Source of the DNA: Erigeron canadensis
Lineage: Eukaryota > Streptophyta > Magnoliopsida > Asterales > Asteraceae
Direction of reading: 5' to 3'
NCBI RefSeq assembly: GCF_010389155.1
Contig: NC_057763.1
Coordinates: 37,306,645-37,370,644 of the forward strand
DNA length: 64,000 bases
Shown here: piece after piece, positions 22,261 to 33,589 of the stretch
Numbering within the stretch: position 1 is the first letter of the stretch
Layout: each line of letters opens with the position of its first letter
Notes under the pieces: generated by a model
The model's input: only the letters and a program-made list of their open reading frames with translations
The model's database searches: none
Told to the model about the DNA's origin: nothing
Translations under genes and position numbers: made by a program

Positions 22261-25200
22261 ATGGCGGCTCCGGCAGTATCACCACCAGCAGCTCAAGTAT
22301 TAACTCGCTTTTCTTTTTTCTTTTTTTTTTTATTATATGCAAAAATTAATAAACAATAGCTATTTCCCCCCCCACATTTTCTGTGCTTCTAGTCTTTTTA
22401 GTGTCTCGTATTGTTTGATTTCGGAAAATTATTTGTTGATTTTTTAGTAATTCTTTTGTTAGTTAAAACTTTGTACATCTAAGCTTAAGAAGAAAAATAG
22501 TAACAAAAATAATTTTAAAAAAAACACATTTTTTGCAAATTTTTAGTGTTCTAGTATTGTTTGATTTCCGAAAATTCATTGTTTGATTTTTTTGTTTAAA
22601 TTAAAATTTTTGTTTGCCATAACTTGTATACCTAAGCTTAATAAGAATGATATAAAGAATAAAAATACCGGAAAACAACATATAATCTTGGAAAATAGTT
22701 AAAATTATTTGTTTAGTAACTTGTTTTATAATTATTGATTGACTAGGCCCGGTTTCTTTTTTACTTAATAAACTTAACTTAATCATTCAGTCAAATTTCA
22801 TGTTTCTTTTTTTTTCTTAATAAACAAAAATAACCGTCAATTACATATATTTCACTTAATACATACAGACATTTTAATGTATTCAGCCACTTAATACACT
22901 CAGCACTTAATGACTAAAAAAAGAAACGGGCCCGATATGTAATGGTTGTGTTGGTTGTAGTTATATAATTATGATTTGTGTTATTACAATATTTTAAAAA
23001 CAGGTTGGGCAAGCTTTCGTTCTGCAGTACTATCAGATACTGAACCAGTCACCAGGGCTTCTTTATCGATTCTATCAGGATGATAGTAAACTTGGCCGTA
23101 TCGAAGATGATGGTTCGATGAGCATTACCACCACCATGGATGTATGCTCCCTATTCACTTTCGGTTTTGTTTGTGTGTCTATTTTTGCTATAAAAAATAT
23201 TTTAGTTTATCGTGTATAATTTATCTGAATAAGTCACTTATAGAGTGATAGGCATTTAAATCATGAGGTGTGTATATCTTCATCGTACTAGTTGTAGATG
23301 TCTTAAAAATTGTTGGTAGCTTTATGCAACAAACATATTACAATGCATACATGAGTATATGTATGTCATCTCTGAATTTTGGGTTTTTGGTTCTTAATTT
23401 AGATCACTCTCAGGTCTTGCTTGAAAGCACCAGCAAGTTTCATAATTTTGGTAGTTACTTGAAAGTTATTTATGTATACTCTTTATGTTGGCGTGGTATG
23501 CAGGAAATTAATGCAAAAATAATGTCAGTTGACTATGATGAAACCAGAGCTGAGTTCAAAACTGTTGATTCACAAGAATCTTTAAATGGTGGAGTCTATG
23601 TTCTAGTCACTGGATATATGACCGGAAAGGATAATAGTGTCCAGAACTTCACACAAGCTTTCTTTCTAGCACCTCAAGAGAAAGGCTACTATGTGTTGAA
23701 TGACATATTGCGTTTCATGGAGAGTGCTGATTATAGTGAAGGAGACCTCGCTCCTGCTGTGGATGTGGAGGCTCCTGTAATTCATGAGAAAGGTGACTGA
23801 GTAGATGCGTTTGGCTGTGACTAAAGCTATATGCTAGGAAATTGTATCTCTATGTATTGTTCCTCGTGTATTTTCCTGAAATTTGTTGCTCTGCAGCACC
23901 TGAAGTTGTTCCAGTGCCGGAGAGTAATGTTTCTGAGCAAGCTGTTGTATTGCCAGATGAATCTGATGCAGAAAAGGTGGTTCATGTGGATAATGGAGAT
24001 GTACCTACTGCAGAGGAGGAAGATCCAGTTTCTGAGGTTGTTGAAGAAGTGCCGGATTCATCCCAGCTGGTTGCTGAATCTAATGTCAAAGTCGAGGAAC
24101 AGCCGAAGAAGTCGTATGCATCTATTGTAAGTGGCCTGCTAGCCCGTTCTGTCCGATTTATTGTTATTATTTACTAATGATGTCGTTAAACATTGAACAA
24201 ATTGATCCCTCTCTGGGTTTGAAGACATGTGCTCTTTTTTCTAAATTGTAGACTTGTAGAGATAGATGAATAGACGTTGCATATGGTTTATTTACTAGTA
24301 TCAGAGGATTTTTCTATTAACTGTTCTTGTTAAACCCATGTGTGGCAAATCTGCTAAGGGACTGATACAGTTTTTGACAATTTTCATGCATTACTAAATA
24401 AGGATTAGGGAAGCAAATGATCTGTTACAGCAAATTATGATATGCTTTCTTGTTGCTTAAGGTAATGGACTATAAGCAGAGCAGCATCTCTTTCTCAACT
24501 CCAGCTCCTGCAGCGAGGAAAGCTCCTACAAAGAAACAGGAACATTTGAATAATGCTCCTCCAACTGCTGTAGCTGCTGAACCAGTGGTTTTGAATGTGG
24601 ATGCTCCTGAAAATGGTAATCACGAGGAAGAAGGTAGGTGAATTTAGCTATTGAAAGTGGATCATGCTCCTGTATTAACATTTTTCATGATAAGTTTTGC
24701 TTCATCATATCTTTTCTCATAGCATTTAGTCGTTTACAAATATCATTGTCTATCCTTATGTATTCATGCATGAGTTGTGTATAAGATATTCTTATGTTTG
24801 AACAGCTGAAGGCTTCTCCGTCTATATCAAGAATCTTCCAGTGAGTGCCACAGTTGCCATGGTAGAGGAGGAATTCAAGAAGTTTGGACCTATTAAGCCT
24901 AATGGCGTTCAAGTTCGGAACAACAAGGTATGCATCTACTCGCTGCAGTTTTATTCAATGTGTTTTTTATTTTTCACTCCACTGAAAGTCTGAAACTAAT
25001 ATCAGCAGCCACAGGGATTTGGTTTTGGATTTGTCGAGTTCGAGGTTCCTGAAGCAGCTCAAAAGGCGATTGAGGTATGTGAGTTGGTCATGTGTATGAA
25101 TCCTATGCCAGTCACGCATTCTTGAAATTAATAATTGTCTTTTGCTGGGTACTTTTTTGTGTGTCAGTTTGGTGTTATGTGTATAAGGTGATTTGATTCA

Positions 25201-26470
25201 ATTTGTAGTCAAAAGACTGATTTGTTCGTGTAGATTCTGTAGGGGGATGTGATACTTGTTAAGGTCGGACTTCTAATGATGACACTGTCCCGGGGTGGGG
25301 GGGAGTGAAGGACCAATGTGTGAGGTGTCTCCCTTGTAGAAAAAAGTAGACATTGCTGACGTGATCTGAGCAGGTGGTGAATTTGTTAACAAGTTTGGTT
25401 CTAATAATTGATGGTCATACTCAGCTTTGTGTTAGGTTTTCTTTTGGTACTAACATTATTTCTAGTTCCATTCGAATGCTGCCAGACATATACTCTTCAA
25501 TATCAAATCGGTAATTCTGTATGGGTTTGTTTGATGTTTTACATGAACCTTTGCAAGAACCAATACAATTATTCACTTGAAAAGTTAGTATACGAAAGCT
25601 GAACAATTCTGAAGTAGTTTGGGTTTAATGGCGAATCTTTGCAAGGTCTATAATCTGTTACTGTAAGCAAAGCATGCCTGTAGTTTTGGGTTTTTTGATG
25701 GCAAAGCTTTATGGTAAGAATTTTATTGTAGATGTATCATGTATGTATGCCATTATGTATGTTCTATCTTTTCTCTTATTATGCTTTAGTCATGCCTCTT
25801 TGTCTAACTTTGGGCAGATCGTGAATTCTGATTAGTTTCTTTGTGTCTATATCCTTCAGATGAAAACTACATGATATATTCCTCCCAAGTTAACGTGAAC
25901 CTTTACAATTTATTTGTTGTGTTGATTTACTTTGTTGGATGTGACGTCTCTTTCGATGCACAGGCTTCACCAGTTACAATCAATGGACGCAATGCTGTTG
26001 TTGAAGAGAAACGATCTTCTATTAGAGGCATGTTATAGATATCTTCTTTCTACAGTATAAACAAATGCATTTTTTTAATCACCATATTAATAAGTTAAAA
26101 ATTTTATTTTTGTTTTTAGTCATAATCGTTAATCATTATGGGCAATCCGAATAAATATGCTATTGTGCCTGCACTTTTTTTCTTAACTGCTTGCTCATTT
26201 ATAGGAGGAAACCGTGGAAGATTTGTAGCTGGAAGGGGACCCGGGTTCATCAGAAGCGATGGCATGAGAGGTCGTGGAAACTATGTTGGCGGCAGGGGTT
26301 TTGGTCGAGGTGGTGATTTTGGTGGCAACAGGAATGACTATGGTTTCAGAGGTAACAGCCGTGGAGGAGGTTCAAACCGTGGTGGTGATGGATATCAAAG
26401 AGACAACAATGGTGGACGTGTGAACCGTGGACAGGATGTTAATGGGACTGCCAGAAATACAGCACAATGA
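22261..26470 (+). CDS. G3BP: G3BP-like protein: NTF2 domain, RRM, Gly/Arg-rich tail
   Basis: Nine coding exons: 22261-22296, 23004-23141, 23504-23792, 23897-24126, 24462-24633, 24806-24927, 25009-25074, 25964-26027 and 26205-26470 (460 residues, all junctions in frame). Residues ~13-135 form an NTF2-like domain (GQAFVLQYYQIL at its start; NFTQAFFLAPQEKGYYVLND near its end). An acidic, Pro/Val-rich linker follows. An RRM covers about 290-375, with RNP2 VYIKNLPV and RNP1 GFGFGFVEF. The tail from ~372 is RGG/Gly-rich (GRGNYVGGRGFGRGG) and ends ARNTAQ. This is the plant Ras-GAP SH3-binding protein family, RNA-binding proteins linked to stress granules. The closest remembered Arabidopsis relative is At3g25150 (about 488 residues). 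The intron after exon 8 has a GC donor (AGAG|GCATGT). Exon 7 has a tandem acceptor (CAGCAG|), so one extra Gln is possible. A 3' UTR intron is possible at 26558-26642. Confidence 0.93.
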
Positions 26471-26972
26471 GAGTTCTCTTTGGTGATTCACTGATAACAC
26501 ATAATTTCAAGAGATATGATTGGTTGATTTTTGGCTTCAAATTTCAAAATTGCAGTGGTGAGTAACATGATATTAGCAGCTATGCTATTCATTAGTTTGT
26601 GAATTTTTCTAACCCTTTTTTATTTGCATGTGTTCTGTTTAGGTGATAATAGAGACGGATAGAAAGAGTTTGTTTTTTAGTTTTTATTTTTTGGCATTAC
26701 TATCAGTCTATCACTGTATAGTAGTAGTAATCGGTGATTGTTATGCTCTCTTATCAACAATTGCTATCGGGTTTTTGACGGGGGATTTAATGATTTAGAT
26801 CGGGCATTTTGTTAGGTGTAAACTACAGTATGGGTATTGTGTAGTAATCTATGTTTTCTTAGTAATTTGCTATTATTGTTGGATGATCCCGCTACAATTC
26901 CATCGGACATTTTTACGAAATTCATCTCATCAAAATGGTGGACGTCTGAAGGGGTTATGATCAAAATATTTA
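26471..26972. other. 3' UTR and downstream flank of the G3BP-like gene
   Basis: Contains a possible 3' UTR intron (TG|GTGAGTAA at 26558 to TTTAG| at 26642), followed by T-rich sequence typical of a plant 3' end. No other gene is seen. Confidence 0.45.
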
Positions 26973-27258
26973 GGGCGTGTTTGGTTCACAGAATTTAATA
27001 GAATTGGAATTGAATTTCATTCCTTAGTGTGTTTGGTTAAAGAAGAAGGAAATGAATCATATTCCGTAGGAATATAAACATTTCATCATTTGATGGAATC
27101 TCTATTTTTTAGGGATGGAGTAAGAAATCTCATTCCTTAACACACTTGAATTTGTAAAAAATCAAAAGCATTCTGTTAAATTTTCATTCTTTTAAAATCC
27201 AATTCCTTTGATAAATTTTATTTCTTTCAAAAATATTTTGTGAACTAAACACGCCTTC
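26973..27258. mobile_element. MITE-like element with GGCGTGTTTGGTTCA ends
   Basis: The left end GGCGTGTTTGGTTCACAGAAT and the reverse complement of the right end (GGCGTGTTTAGTTCACAAAAT) are near-identical inverted repeats. The interior has the ATTCCT/GGAAT richness of this common plant MITE type. A target duplication is not clear. It lies 0.5 kb downstream of the G3BP-like gene. Confidence 0.7.
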
Positions 27259-27629
27259 TAAGGGTAGTTGTAAACTTTTAACTGAAGGGGGTAAACTACA
27301 ACTATTATCACTTGCGTTAAATATAAACGAAAATGATTGGATATGTGAGTGAATATGCCTGGTAAGTAAGTTTGAATTATGATCGAATTCACAAGTTTAC
27401 AATGAGGATTGAAGGCTGGTTTCTTCTTTTTGTTGGAATTAAACCTTATTAACTTAAAGGATCTTGGGAATGTCGTCCATAAAAAGGTGATATGTTGATC
27501 TTGGCTAGCAAAAGACCCGCCATTAAAGCAGACTATTATTGTGAAGGCAACCCAACGCATTGTTAGTTGTCTCTTTTAATCTATATTAATAAATTTATTT
27601 TTTTTAATATATCTTATATATATAAAACT

Positions 27630-28030
27630 ATGAGTAGGGTTAACGTGAGAACCGTGAGAACCACTAGTTTATAACCTTTTTTTTTTCTTTTTTTGTGTGG
27701 TTTTTTATTCTTTTAATTTTTATTTTTCAATTTTGAAACTTTTTTTTTTTTATTTTCTTTTAACAAAAACCCATTCCAAAAAAAAAAATTATTTTTTGTA
27801 AAAAATCATATAAGTTACATGTTAAGAAAACGTATGGATACGGTACGGGCGTTGCCCTCATCCGTTCTAAAGGGGTTGTCACCGAACGCATATGAGAATT
27901 GTATTAATTTGATAGGCGGCGATCCAAAAGATGGTGACGGTTGTTACGGTACGGGCGTTGCCCTTAATTCTAATGGCAAAGCCATTAGAGATGATTTTTC
28001 AATGGTTCTTACAGTTCTCACCATATATGT
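27630..28030. mobile_element. probable DNA-element remnant with GTGAGAACC ends
   Basis: The left end carries GTGAGAACCGTGAGAACCACT, and the reverse complement of the right end reads GTGAGAACTGTAAGAACCATT. The GC-richer core holds the phrase GGTACGGGCGTTGCCCT twice (27842 and 27950). The 83-residue open frame at 27819-28070 matches no family I know and is not called as a gene. Confidence 0.45.
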
Positions 28031-28079
28031 TGGTTGTCACTTGATCCCTTCACATAAAACTATTGTTTAATTTGTAGAC

Positions 28080-28275
28080 AAGCCAATGATGACTAGTCTA
28101 ATTGGTCAGATGCACCTACATGTTTTACTCAAGGTCTTGAATTCGATCCTTAGGGATGACAAGTCTTGGGGTTTTTTCACCGAATACTTGTAACGGTCTA
28201 TAGTCAACATATCGTTGTCTAGGGTACGCGCAAGGTTTTATCATTATACGGTGAAATTTCCCTGATGTCATATAC
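28080..28275 (+). mobile_element. SINE-like (tRNA-derived) fragment
   Basis: Contains a B-box-like GTCTTGAATTCGATCC and a 3' part (GAATACTTGTAACGGTCTAT, then GTACGCGCAAG) that recurs in diverged form at 47005-47070. No target duplication was found, so the boundaries are approximate. Confidence 0.5.
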
Positions 28276-28316
28276 CAGTTGAATGTTTGAAAATAATTTG
28301 TAGAAAAATATCTATA

Positions 28317-28649
28317 TCTATACTCCTATATAAAGATTATCACCCCTTCCATTTTTAGAAATAGTTACTCAAATGTCACAGGGGAATTTACCAAATTGCC
28401 CCTTAATAAAAAACCACTATGGAAAGTGTTTTATAAATTACCAACTTTGTCCTTAATTAACTAATTTACACCATAAACCCTTATTTTAATACTTAACATT
28501 TTAAACCCTTATCTTCTAAAACTTTTTACTATCACAATTACATCAATCTACACCACTTGACACCGCCACCACTACCAACAGTACCATCACCGCCACCACT
28601 AGACCGTCTTCTACACTGCCGCCGCCGCATTGCGCGGGTACCATGCTCG
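28317..28649 (+). mobile_element. Helitron-like element, 333 bp
   Basis: The 5' end is A|TCTATACTCCTATATAAAGA and the 3' end is CCGCATTGCGCGGGTACCATGCTCG|T with its hairpin. It resembles the element at 54053-54377 throughout, including runs of CACC near the 3' end. The last four bases are CTCG rather than CTRR. Confidence 0.65.
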
Positions 28650-30032
28650 TCTAATATAAATAAGCTCTTATGATTATATTGTTGTCACATCTTTATTCAT
28701 CCGTGAGTTAGATAATCCATCTTTTGACGCATGTATTCAATGAAATTTACGAATCTTTTATATACACGATTAATTATCCATCATTGGTACGTATTGCGTG
28801 GGTACGCTTGAATTTGAATGATGTATAACAACATTCCTCTTGTATTTGTTGTAGAACTTCTATATCCATATCCAGGTGGGAAATAATCTTTTCTAATGTG
28901 GTACTGACAAGGTTAATAAGTGAGATAAATTTTAAAGTTCTAAAAAAAAGTCATAAATACAAATGAGTACACGTTCAAGTTCAAAAGGAAAATAGTAATG
29001 AATGATTAAGTGATGACACGAGTTCGAGTGTTCGCCTTACTCATATTTAAACATTGATTGAATGATGGCTTGATGCACCTTAACCTTTAGGCCATCAAAT
29101 GTGTGTGAGCATCATGATAGCCCAAACCTCCTTTTTTGTGTGAAGACTTTTTGTCCCCGGCCCATATGTTAGCAGAGCTACATACAATACTCGCACGACC
29201 GACATTAATTTCTTTAGACATTGTTGTAGCTGTTGTATACACAGCCTGGAGTTCAAATTTGATATGAACTATGTTGATTAGATAAATGTAAAAATCATAA
29301 TAATTGATGCAATTTGCTAGCCAATAACTCAATTTTGAATGTCAAAAAATCGAATAAAATGGAGTTAAAGTCCTAAAATGCATGTGACAGAATTGCCTGC
29401 TGCTAATGGAATACCATTGTGAATGAACTGCCTTTGGGCTTGACGGTTTACATTTCTTCCCAATGCGAATAGAAAGGAGATCCGAGTTCAGATCTCTAAG
29501 CTTAATAGCATCTAGTAGAACTAGTTTCATATGGCCGAGGCCGTATCTTGTAATCTCTCTGATTTGCACATCATCTGTAGTGATGTCATGGTGAGGACTC
29601 GGAATCATACAAAATTATAATAACAAAGGTACAAGAGTGTTTCAAGACTCCTTTGCGGACTTTTCATGAGGGATAATGTTTACCAGGATCTACTCAATAA
29701 CTAATAAAGGCTGATTATATATGTTCAAAAACCCTAAGCAAGCTGTCAGGAGTCTGTTCAATATATGAATGCTAACAGGGTACTGAAGGCATTAGTCATA
29801 AATCATGATTATATATTGAACTGATCTTAATTAAACAAATACTTGTAACAAGATAATTTAACTATGGAACTATAAACATTTCAGAAACTCATTTTAAAAC
29901 TGATATAGAAAGCGTCTGATAAAGCGTCGTTCAGTTTACGTGTAAAGGTAATCACAAAAAATATCCTCCTGGCTGGACTAGTTTTGCTGAGTGCTACCTT
30001 GCAAGGAATTGAACCATCACTGAATCATAAGT
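28650..30032. other. intergenic between the G3BP-like gene and GAUT8
   Basis: Convergent intergenic region without a supported gene. The part nearest 30032 is the likely 3' UTR of GAUT8. Open frames at 29087-29332 and 29342-29608 have no recognisable domain. Confidence 0.45.
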
Positions 30033-32278
30033 TTAATGACCAAAATTGCAGGCTTGTACAAACTCCATATCATAGTCGACATATTTAGTCCAAAGTGGGC
30101 GAAACTGGTTCATAGCAATGTCAAGCCATGGTTTCATATTCCCATTAAAATGAACAACTGCAGCATTATTGATCTCTTCCATGCTTATGCTTGGGTTATA
30201 TCCAAGTCCCAATACATGCCAAGACTTCTCTAATGGTTTGGTTGTGGAATAAAATGTGATCAGGCCAGGTGGTAGTGTCCCCAATTTCCATAAAGTGCGG
30301 TTTTCATTCTGCAAAAACATACTCTTAGTTAGAAAAATATGAAACAAACAAACTTTGTGAAACATTTCTTTTCAGATCTCATAAAAGCGAAACAAGGCAT
30401 CTATTTCAGGTTCTATGATATGGAATCTAGGCGGAATATAAGCTTAAGTATATACAGAATAATAATGCAGTAAGAGTTGCAACAATATATACTTAGAACA
30501 TCAAAAAGACTTTAATACAATAAAGCAGGTAACTTCATAACATATATGCTGGCCTATACTTCTAAGCACATTATCAGGCAAAAGTGAAAGGTAAACATTT
30601 CCGAACATATCAAAGTTATCACCGAACAGTTCATAAATATTGACAGCATACACACAAAGATTTAGTAGGTTCATACAACTTACCAGATTTTGCCAGTAAT
30701 GATACTCCTCAGTGCACTTCTCTCTCCTCCAGGCATCCAAATCAAAGAAGTTCATCCCATAAGCCCAGGCACATGCCTTGGGATTAAACTTCTCCTTGAT
30801 CAAAGGATGAGAGAAATTCATGTATTGTGAATAACGATGGAACGATCCAAAACAAGTCTCAACGGCTCCATTTACCTTCCCATCCATGTCTATCTTCCAA
30901 AGCCCAGTCAAATCCTTCTGAACAATAATATCATCATCCAAAAATAGAACCCTGTGCAGTGTTGGGTACATCTCAGGCAAATAAAACCTCAAATGGTTCA
31001 AGATAGACAGGTACTTGGGATTCCTGAACTTCATATTGGTCGTATCCTTTGTTGCATTCTCAAGCTTATTCTCAAAGTAAAACTTTTGCAAATTTGCTGA
31101 TTCTAGCTGTTTCAGCACCGGAACGTAATTCGAATTTAAAAACTTGTAATCCTCCACCGCCTTAATTTCAATATGAGCACCGTTATACTCTTTCATCTTA
31201 AACATAACTTGCATCGCGCCTAGATTCATCTTATCCGTCACAACATGGAAAACGTGCTTCGACGGCTCTTTCGTATTCTTAACAGCCGAATTAACCACAA
31301 CCGAGGCAGCAATCACATTATCCGAAAATATAGCATAATGATAGAGCTTCGGATCATCAAACTCAACCGGCCTCTCCTTTCCTTCATCAGAATACTTATC
31401 TGGATGCGCAATTCTCTCTTCCATCAATCTCATAGTCAAACAATGCAAACTCTTAGGAATCGACTTTGCAGCAATCAAACTCGAGAAGGCACCTTGTTTC
31501 TTCGCTTTCGTCAACTGCTCATTAACCGAAAAAATCGAATCCTTCAGCTTCTGAATCTTAAGCTGATTATCAAACGACTCTTTTGCCTCAGCTATCACCT
31601 GCCTAGTCACCTTAATTCTCTCCTTAACCTCCTTCTCAAACAAACGAAGCGTCGGTTCGTCAATTGAATTTGCATCAGATTCGGATAACGCTTTATAAGC
31701 AGGTTTCGACAACAGATCTGTATAGTTTCGTGACAGGTCAGCGAAAATCCTAACGAGTTTTGAGTTTTCAAGCTTTAATTTACGCGCATAAGCAGCATAA
31801 GCTAACGCAAGTGATCTGTGATCATCTGCTTGTTTTCGGATCTGATCAAATCTAGGCTTTAACGGATCGGATTTCAAAGCAAGTGCAGATCTACGGAATG
31901 ATCCAGTAACTACGTTCGTATTGAATGTAAAATCTAGATTCTACAATAAAAACAGTATATACATAATCAATTATTAATTAATATATCATCATTATATAAT
32001 AAATACACAATATATAGATATAAATTCTAGACAATAAATAGAATCAACTAATAAGTAAATAATTGTTATCGGAAAATTAATAAATTATAGCGAAAATATA
32101 TACATACAGTGTTGGAATGGGATGAAACGACGTCGTTTGATGAAGATGTGAAGAGGAATGAGAGTGTGAAGAAGAGGAAGACGGAGATGGAAAGAGCGAT
32201 GGCGAATCGTTTGAAAGTAGCGCCGGTGTTCCGTACGGAGATTGAGCTCCGGTTGTTGCTACCGGAGATCACCGCCAT
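30033..32278 (-). CDS. GAUT8: galacturonosyltransferase 8 (QUASIMODO1), GT8 family
   Basis: Three coding exons on the minus strand: 32278-32108, 31940-30684 and 30308-30033 (57+419+91 = 567 residues; Arabidopsis GAUT8 is about 559). The protein is a type II Golgi membrane protein: a short basic N-terminal tail, one membrane segment at about residues 24-43 (AIALSISVFLFFTLSFLF), a stem with a coiled-coil-like region, then the GT8 catalytic domain. FLDDDIIVQKDL carries the metal/nucleotide-sugar-binding DxD (392-394), and HFNGNMKPW (529-537) is the conserved HxxGxxKPW. Near-identity of long blocks such as KSLHCL and FRNPKYLSILNHLRFYLPEM to Arabidopsis GAUT8 supports the orthology. In Arabidopsis QUA1 is needed for homogalacturonan synthesis and cell adhesion. 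The start is the first ATG of exon 1, and both introns are GT-AG and phase 0. Confidence 0.95.
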
Positions 32279-32800
32279 GTGTGTGAACTGAATATGTTCC
32301 GGTGAAAGCGGATGTGTTAGTTATTTTACACACATAGATTTTACATACACTGGAAATATAATGAGTGGAAGAAAGGTGTGAGTGTGATTGGGAAAGTGAG
32401 ATGTGACGGTGGGATAGGGGGAGGCCGTGTGGGGCCAATCTACTATTGACAAATTAACTGATTTTTTTTTTCCTAAAATAAATGGAGTCCCGTTTGTGTT
32501 TTTTTTTTAACAGTCGATAAAAATTTTATATATGTAAAAAACTAGCAAGGTGCTAGTGAGATTTACATCAGGAGAGGAAATAGAATAGAAAAAAACAACA
32601 AAAGCAGTCCCGTTTGGTTTATTTGGGAGGGCCAGAGGGGAGCTATAATTGATTAGAAGTATTTTTTAATTATTTATTTTGTTACTTCTAACTTATTTAT
32701 CGAATATAATGTTTTAAATCTGAAGTTTTTAATGAAAAACAGAACTCGTTATCATTAAGTTACTTGTGTTACTTTTTTTCAAAATACGTTTTGATATTTA
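32279..32800. other. upstream region of GAUT8
   Basis: Likely 5' UTR and proximal promoter on the minus strand. No clear TATA box. No gene on either strand. Confidence 0.4.
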
Positions 32801-33268
32801 CGAGAGCAAGTATCCGCGCGTTGTGGTGGTGAGATGGTGAGGTGATACCTAGGTCATAGAGTATGATAGGTTATAGGAGTTGATATGTCATAGAGTATGA
32901 TAGTTAAATGCCTTAGCCGTACGGGCTCCGCCCTCGGATATAAAAATTTGTCGAAAGTATATCGAATGACATCTCTAATGAAAGAGCATAAAATTTTAAA
33001 AACACCCATACAATTTTTATAATTTATCGATGTACGGTTTTTGAGATAAAAGATTTTGAATGAATTGGAGGAATAAATGATTTATGGAAGAGAGGGAAAA
33101 AAGATGATTGGTTGAGAATTGAGAAGAGATAAAGGGTATTATAGTTATTTTAGATAAATATAGAATAAATAGGAGGGACATTTTGGGGGAGTACTTAAAA
33201 TCAATATTGAAAATTTCAAGTTCAATGTTGAAAATCTAGGGAGAATCTGCTTTATAGTATAGTATAGA
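32801..33268 (-). mobile_element. Helitron-like element, 468 bp
   Basis: On the minus strand it starts A|TCTATACTATACTATAAAGC and ends CGCGCGGATACTTGCTCTCG|T. It is related to 8275-8662. It lies 0.5 kb upstream of the GAUT8 start codon. Confidence 0.7.
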
Positions 33269-33589
33269 TATAGATTTATCGATATACGGTTTTTAAGATA
33301 AAATTTTTTGAATGAATTGGAGGAATAAATGATTTATAGAGGAGAAAGAAAAAAGATGATTGGTTGAGATTTGAGGAGAGAGAAAGGGTATTATAGTTAT
33401 TTTAGATAAATATAGAATAGATAGGAGAGACATTTTGGGAAAGTACTTAAAATCAATATTAAAAATTTCAAGTTCAATGTTGAAAATGTAAGAAGAATCT
33501 GTTTTATAATATAGTATAGATACTTAAAATCAATGTTGAAAAATTAGGAAGAATCTGCTTTATAATATAGTATAGATAATCATTAGTGG
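33269..33589 (-). mobile_element. stacked extra copies of the Helitron 5' end
   Basis: The 5' half of the 32801-33268 element is repeated beyond its own terminus. A ~250-bp copy (33277-33525) runs from the TCGATATACGGTTTTTAAGA part to ATAGTATAGATA, and a further ~60-bp copy of just the outermost 5' end ends near 33588. So three 5' ends sit in a row in the same orientation and share one 3' end. Confidence 0.65.

Noticed and set aside
23270..23503. N-terminal extension of the open frame over G3BP exon 3
   Set aside because: The first part is intron read-through; the clear acceptor ATGCAG| at 23503 and NTF2 homology start the exon at 23504.
31245..31667. 140-residue plus-strand frame over GAUT8
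   Set aside because: Antisense shadow of GAUT8 exon 2.
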